In this document: in pieces, positions 59,401 through 64,000 of the stretch | Numbering within the stretch: position 1 is the stretch's first letter | How the letters are laid out: each line of letters opens with the position of its first letter | Source of the DNA: Closterium sp. NIES-65 | Taxonomy: Eukaryota > Streptophyta > Zygnematophyceae > Desmidiales > Closteriaceae | Assembly: GCA_948144175.1 (NCBI GenBank) | Contig: CANXME010000046.1 | Location: 1-64,000 of the forward strand | Reading direction: 5' to 3' | DNA: 64,000 nucleotides | Notes under the pieces: generated by a model | Databases searched by the model: none | Seen by the model: the letters and a program-made list of their open reading frames with translations, nothing else | Told to the model about the DNA's origin: nothing | Program-made: the position numbers and the translations under genes

Positions 59401-62400
59401 GCATTGGCCAGGTCGGTAAGTATGGGAACTTAGAGTGCAAATGCCAGGGAGAACGGAAGCGCTCAGATCTCGCATAGTACACGGAATCTAGTGGTCTCAC
59501 TCAAATAGAAGGTAGGAAATAAATTCATCTAGTGAACGTAAGGGTTTGAAAGGTAACTAACGCACATGTGTAGAGAAAATGGTGCATCGGCCAGTCTGGC
59601 TGGCATTTCGCACTTATAGTGCAAGTAGGGCCAAGGAGAACGGAAACGCTCATTTCTCAAAAAGTAGAGGGAATCTAGCAGTTTCACTCGATCAGAAGGT
59701 GGGAAATATATAAATCTAGTGAGCTAATAAGGTTAGAAAGGAATCTAATGCATATGTATATGGAAAATGGTGCATTGGCCAGGTCGGTCAGTATGGGAAC
59801 TTGGAGTGCAAATGCCTCGGAGAACGGAAGCGCTCAGATCTCGCATAATACACGGAATCTAGTGGTCTCACTCAAAGATAAGGTAAGAAATAAATTCATC
59901 TAGTGAACGTAAGGGTTTGAAAGGTAACTAACGTACATGTGTAGAGAAAATGGTGCATCGGCCAGTCTGGCCGGCATTTCGCACTCATAGTGCAGGTGGG
60001 GCCAGGGAGAACGGAAACGCTCGTTTCTCAAAAAGTAGAGGGAATCTAACGGTCTCACTCGATCAGAAGGTGGGAAATATATACATCTAGTCAGCTAAAA
60101 AGGTTTGAAATGTATTCAACGCACATGTATAGAGAAAATGGTGCATTGGCCAGGTCGGTCAGTATCGGAACTTAAAATGCAGATGCCAGGGAGAACGGAA
60201 GCGCTCAGATCTCGCATAGTACACGGAATCAAGGGGTCTCACTCAAATAGAAATTAGAAAATATATTCATCTAGTGAACGTAAGGGTTTGAAAGGTAACT
60301 AACGCACATGTGTAGAGAAAATTGTGCATCGGCCAGTCTGGCCGGCATTTCGCACTTATAGTGCAAGTAGGGCCAAGGAGAACGGAAACGCTCATTTCTC
60401 AAAAAGTAGAGGGAATCTAGCGGTCTCACTCGATCACAAGGTGGGAAATATATTTATCTAGTGAGCTAATAAGGTTCGAAAGGAATCTAATGCATATGTA
60501 TATGGAAAATGGTGCATAGGCCAGGTCGGTCAGTATGGGAACTTAGAGTGCAAATGCCAGGGAGAACGGAAGCGCTCAGATCTCGCATAGTACACGAAAT
60601 CTAGTGGTCTCACTCAAATAGAAGGTAGGAAATAAATTCATCTAGTGAACATAAGGGTTTGAAAGGTAACTAACGCACATGTGTAGACAAAATGGTGCAT
60701 CGGCCAGTCTAGCCGGCATTTCGCACTTGTAGTGCAAGTAGGGCCAAGGAGAACGGAAACGCTCATTTCTCGAAAAGAAGAGGGAATCTAGCGGTCTCAC
60801 TCGATCACAAGGTGGGAAATATATAAATCTAGTGAGCTAATAAGGTTCGAAAGGAATCTAATGCATATGTATATGGAAAATGGTGCATTGGCCAGGTCGG
60901 TCAGTATGGGAACTTAGAGTGCAAATGCCAGGGAGAACGGAAGCGCTCAGATCTCGCATAGTACACGGAATCTAGTGGTCTCACTCAAATAGAAGGTAGG
61001 AAATAAATTCATCTAGTGAACGTAAGGGTTTGAAAGGTAACTAACGCACATGTGTAGAGAAAATGGTGCATCGGCCAGTCTGGCCGGCATTTCGCACTTA
61101 TAGTGCAACTAGGGTCAAGGAGAACGGAAATGCTCATTTCTCAAAAAGTAGAGGGAATCTAGCGGTCTCACTCGATTTGAAGGTGGGAAATATATAAATC
61201 TAGTGAGCTAATAAGGTTTGAAAGGAATCTAATGCATATGTATATGGAAAATGGTGCATTGGCCAGGTCGGTAAGTATGGGAACTTAGAGTGCAAATGCC
61301 AGGGAGAACGGAAGCGCTCAGATCTCGCATAGTACACGGAATCTAGTGGTCTCACTCAAATAGAAGGTAGGAAATAAATTCATCTAGTGAACGTAAGGGT
61401 TTGAAAGGTAACTAACGCACATGTGTAGAGAAAATGGTGCATCGGCCAGTCTGGCTGGCATTTCGCACTTATAGTGCAAGTAGGGCCAAGGAGAACGGAA
61501 ACGCTCATTTCTCAAAAAGTAGAGGGAATCTAGCAGTTTCACTCGATCAGAAGGTGGGAAATATATAAATCTAGTGAGCTAATAAGGTTCGAAAGGAATC
61601 TAATGCATATGTATATGGAAAATGGTGCATTGGCCAGGTCGGTCAGTATGGGAACTTGGAGTGCAAATGCCTCGGAGAACGGAAGCGCTCAGATCTCGCA
61701 TAATACACGAAATCTAGTGGTCTCACTCAAAGATAAGGTAGGAAATAAATTCATCTAGTGAACGTAAGGGTTTGAAAGGTAACTAACGTACATGTGTAGA
61801 GAAAATGGTGCATCGGCCAGTCTGGCCGGCATTTCGCACTCATAGTGCAGGTGGGGCCAGGGAGAACGGAAACGCTCGTTTCTCAAAAAGTAGAGGGAAT
61901 CTAACGGTCTCACTCGATCAGAAGGTGGGAAATATATACATCTAGTCAGCTAAAAAGGTTTGAAATGTATTCAACGCACATGTATAGAGAAAATGGTGCA
62001 TTGGCCAGGTCGGTCAGTATCGGAACTTAAAATGCAGATGCCAGGGAGAACGGAAGCGCTCAGATCTCGCATAGTACACAAAATCTAGTGGTCTCACTCA
62101 AATAGAAGGTAGGAAATAAATTCATCTAGTGAACATAAGGGTTTGAAAGGTAACTAACGCACATGTGTAGACAAAATGGTGCATCGGCCAGTCTAGCCGG
62201 CATTTCGCACTTGTAGTGCAAGTAGGGCCAAGGAGAACGGAAACGCTCATTTCTCGAAAAGAAGAGGGAATCTAGCGGTCTCACTCGATCACAAGGTGGG
62301 AAATATATAAATCTAGTGAGCTAATAAGGTTCGAAAGGAATCTAATGCATATGTATATGGAAAATGGTGCATTGGCCAGGTCGGTCAGTATGGGAATTTA

Positions 62401-64000
62401 GAGTGCAAATGCCAGGGAGAACGGAAGCGCTCAGATCTCGCATAGTACACGGAATCTAGTGGTCTCACTCAAATAGAAGGTAGGAAATAAATTCATCTAG
62501 TGAACGTAAGGGTTTGAAAAGTAACTAACGCACATGTGTAGAGAAAATGGTGCATCGGCCAGTCTGGCCGGCATTTCGCACTTATAGTGCAAGTAGGGTC
62601 AAGGAGAACGGAAACGCTCATTTCTCAAAAAGTAAAGGGAATCTAGCGGTCTCACTCGATCAGAAGGTGGGAAATATATAAATCTAGTGAGCTTATAAGG
62701 TTCCGAAGGAATCTAATGCATATGTATATCGAAACTGGTGCATTGGCCAGGTCGGTCAGTATGGGAACTTAGAGTGCAAATGCCTGGGAGAACGGAACCG
62801 CTCAGATCTCGCATAATACACGGAATCTAGTGGTCTCACTCAAATATAAGATAGGAAATATATTCATCTAGTGAACGTAAGGGTTTGAAAGGTAACTAAC
62901 GCACATGTGAAGAGAAAATGGTGCATCGGCCAGTCTGGCCGGCATTTCGCACTCATAGTGCAGGTGGGGCCAGGGAGAACGGAAACGCTTGTTTCTCAAA
63001 AAGTGGAGGGAATCTAACGGTCTAACTCTATCAGAAGGTGGGAAATATATAAATCTAGTCAGCTAAAAAGGTTTGAAATCTATTCAACGCACATGTATAG
63101 AGAAAATGGTGCATTGGCCAGGTCGGTCAGTATCGGAACTTAAAATGCAGATGCCAGGGAGAACGGAAGCGCTCAGATCTCGCATAGTACACGGAATCAA
63201 GGGGTCTCACTCAAATAGAAAGTAGGAAATATATTCATCTAGTGAACGTAAGGGTTTGAAAGGTAACTAACGCACATGTGTAGAGAAAATTGTGCATCGG
63301 CCAGTCTGGCCGGCATTTCGCACTTGTAGTGCAAGTAGGGCCAAGGAGAACGGAAACGCTCATTTCTCAAAAAATAGAGGGAATCTAGCGGTCTCACTCG
63401 ATCAGAAGGTGGGAAATATATTTATCTAGTGAGCTAATAAGGTTCGAAAGGAATCTAATGCATATGTATATGGAAAATGGTGCATAGGCCAGGTCGGTCA
63501 GTATGGGAACTTAGAGTGCAAATGCCAGGGAGAACGGAAGCGCTCAGATCTCGCATAGTACACGAAATCTAGTGGTCTCACTCAACTAGAAGGTAGGAAA
63601 TAAATTCATCTAGTGAACGTAAGGGTTTGAAAAGTAACTAACGCACATGTGTAGAGAAAATGGTGCATCGGCCAGTCTGGCCGGCATTTCGCACTTATAG
63701 TGCAAGTAGGGCCAAGGAGAACGGAAACGCTCATTTCTCAAAAAGTAAAGGGAATCTAGCGGTCTCACTCGATCAGAAGGTGGGAAATATATAAATCTAG
63801 TGAGCTTATAAGGTTCCGAAGGAATCTAATGCATATGTATATCGAAAGTGGTGCATTGGCCAGGTCGGTCAGTATGGGAACTTAGAGTGCAAATGCCTGG
63901 GAGAACGGAACCGCTCAGATCTCGCATAATACACGGAATCTAGTGGTCTCACTCAAATATAAGATAGGAAATATATTCATCTAGTGAACGTAAGGGTTTG
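53445..64000. repeat. Satellite C, block 4 (to the window edge)
   Basis: About 10.5 kb, or 28 dimers, running off the right edge. Higher-order copies are seen with the rare variant cgatttgaag at 56721, 59318 and 61173, spaced 2,597 bp (seven dimers) and 1,855 bp (five dimers). Half B repeatedly carries cggccagtctggccg. A locally divergent patch is near 56161-56190 (cgaatatatagtagttcata). No gene or further insertion is seen. Confidence 0.95.

Overview
This window holds no recognisable host gene. It is repetitive DNA: three tandem-repeat (satellite) families that abut one another directly, with three LTR retroelements inserted into the third. The internal Ty1/copia-type Pol remnant, the initiator-Met-tRNA-type primer sites and kilobase-scale satellite arrays indicate a eukaryotic nuclear genome. 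From memory, this Pol subfamily (GC-rich codons and a long Ala/Gly/Pro linker before the reverse transcriptase) resembles copia elements of streptophyte green algae, but I could not test that. A charophyte-type alga or early-diverging plant is a low-confidence guess. The setting looks like heterochromatin (pericentromeric, centromeric or subtelomeric); nothing in the window decides which.

Layout. (1) 1-29411: satellite A, a 31-bp repeat (about 950 copies). It has a common 11-unit (341-bp) higher-order repeat and larger nested duplications of about 1.36, 1.83, 2.66 and 4.8 kb. (2) 29412-38020: satellite B, a 20-bp pyrimidine-rich repeat (about 430 copies) with almost no length variation, plus a 1,200-bp tandem duplication and a 700-bp-offset duplication. 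(3) 38021-64000: satellite C, a 371-bp unit made of two related halves of about 185 bp (about 55 dimers), interrupted by three retroelements with 5-bp target-site duplications.

Retroelements. Element 1 (38969-40430, minus orientation, 1,462 bp) has identical 130-bp LTRs and no detectable coding. Element 2 (40915-44795, plus orientation, 3,881 bp) has identical 131-bp LTRs. It has lost gag, protease and most of integrase, and keeps a broken copia Pol remnant carrying an in-frame stop and an internal deletion with a duplicated 33-bp filler. Elements 1 and 2 belong to one family: they share LTR blocks, primer-site type, a GC-rich leader minisatellite, the 3' untranslated region and the polypurine tract CTATGGGGGTG. 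Element 3 (53098-53444, plus orientation, 347 bp) is a very small TRIM-type element with 139-bp LTRs and only 69 bp of internal sequence.

How the parts work together. All three elements are non-autonomous as seen here; two carry identical LTRs, so they moved recently using enzymes supplied by other copies. The most unusual signal is in element 3. The LTR 3' end looks like the 5' half of a tRNA-Glu-type gene (A box), and the sequence just inside the element can form a T-arm with a degenerate B box. This places a bipartite RNA polymerase III promoter-like architecture across the LTR/primer-site junction.
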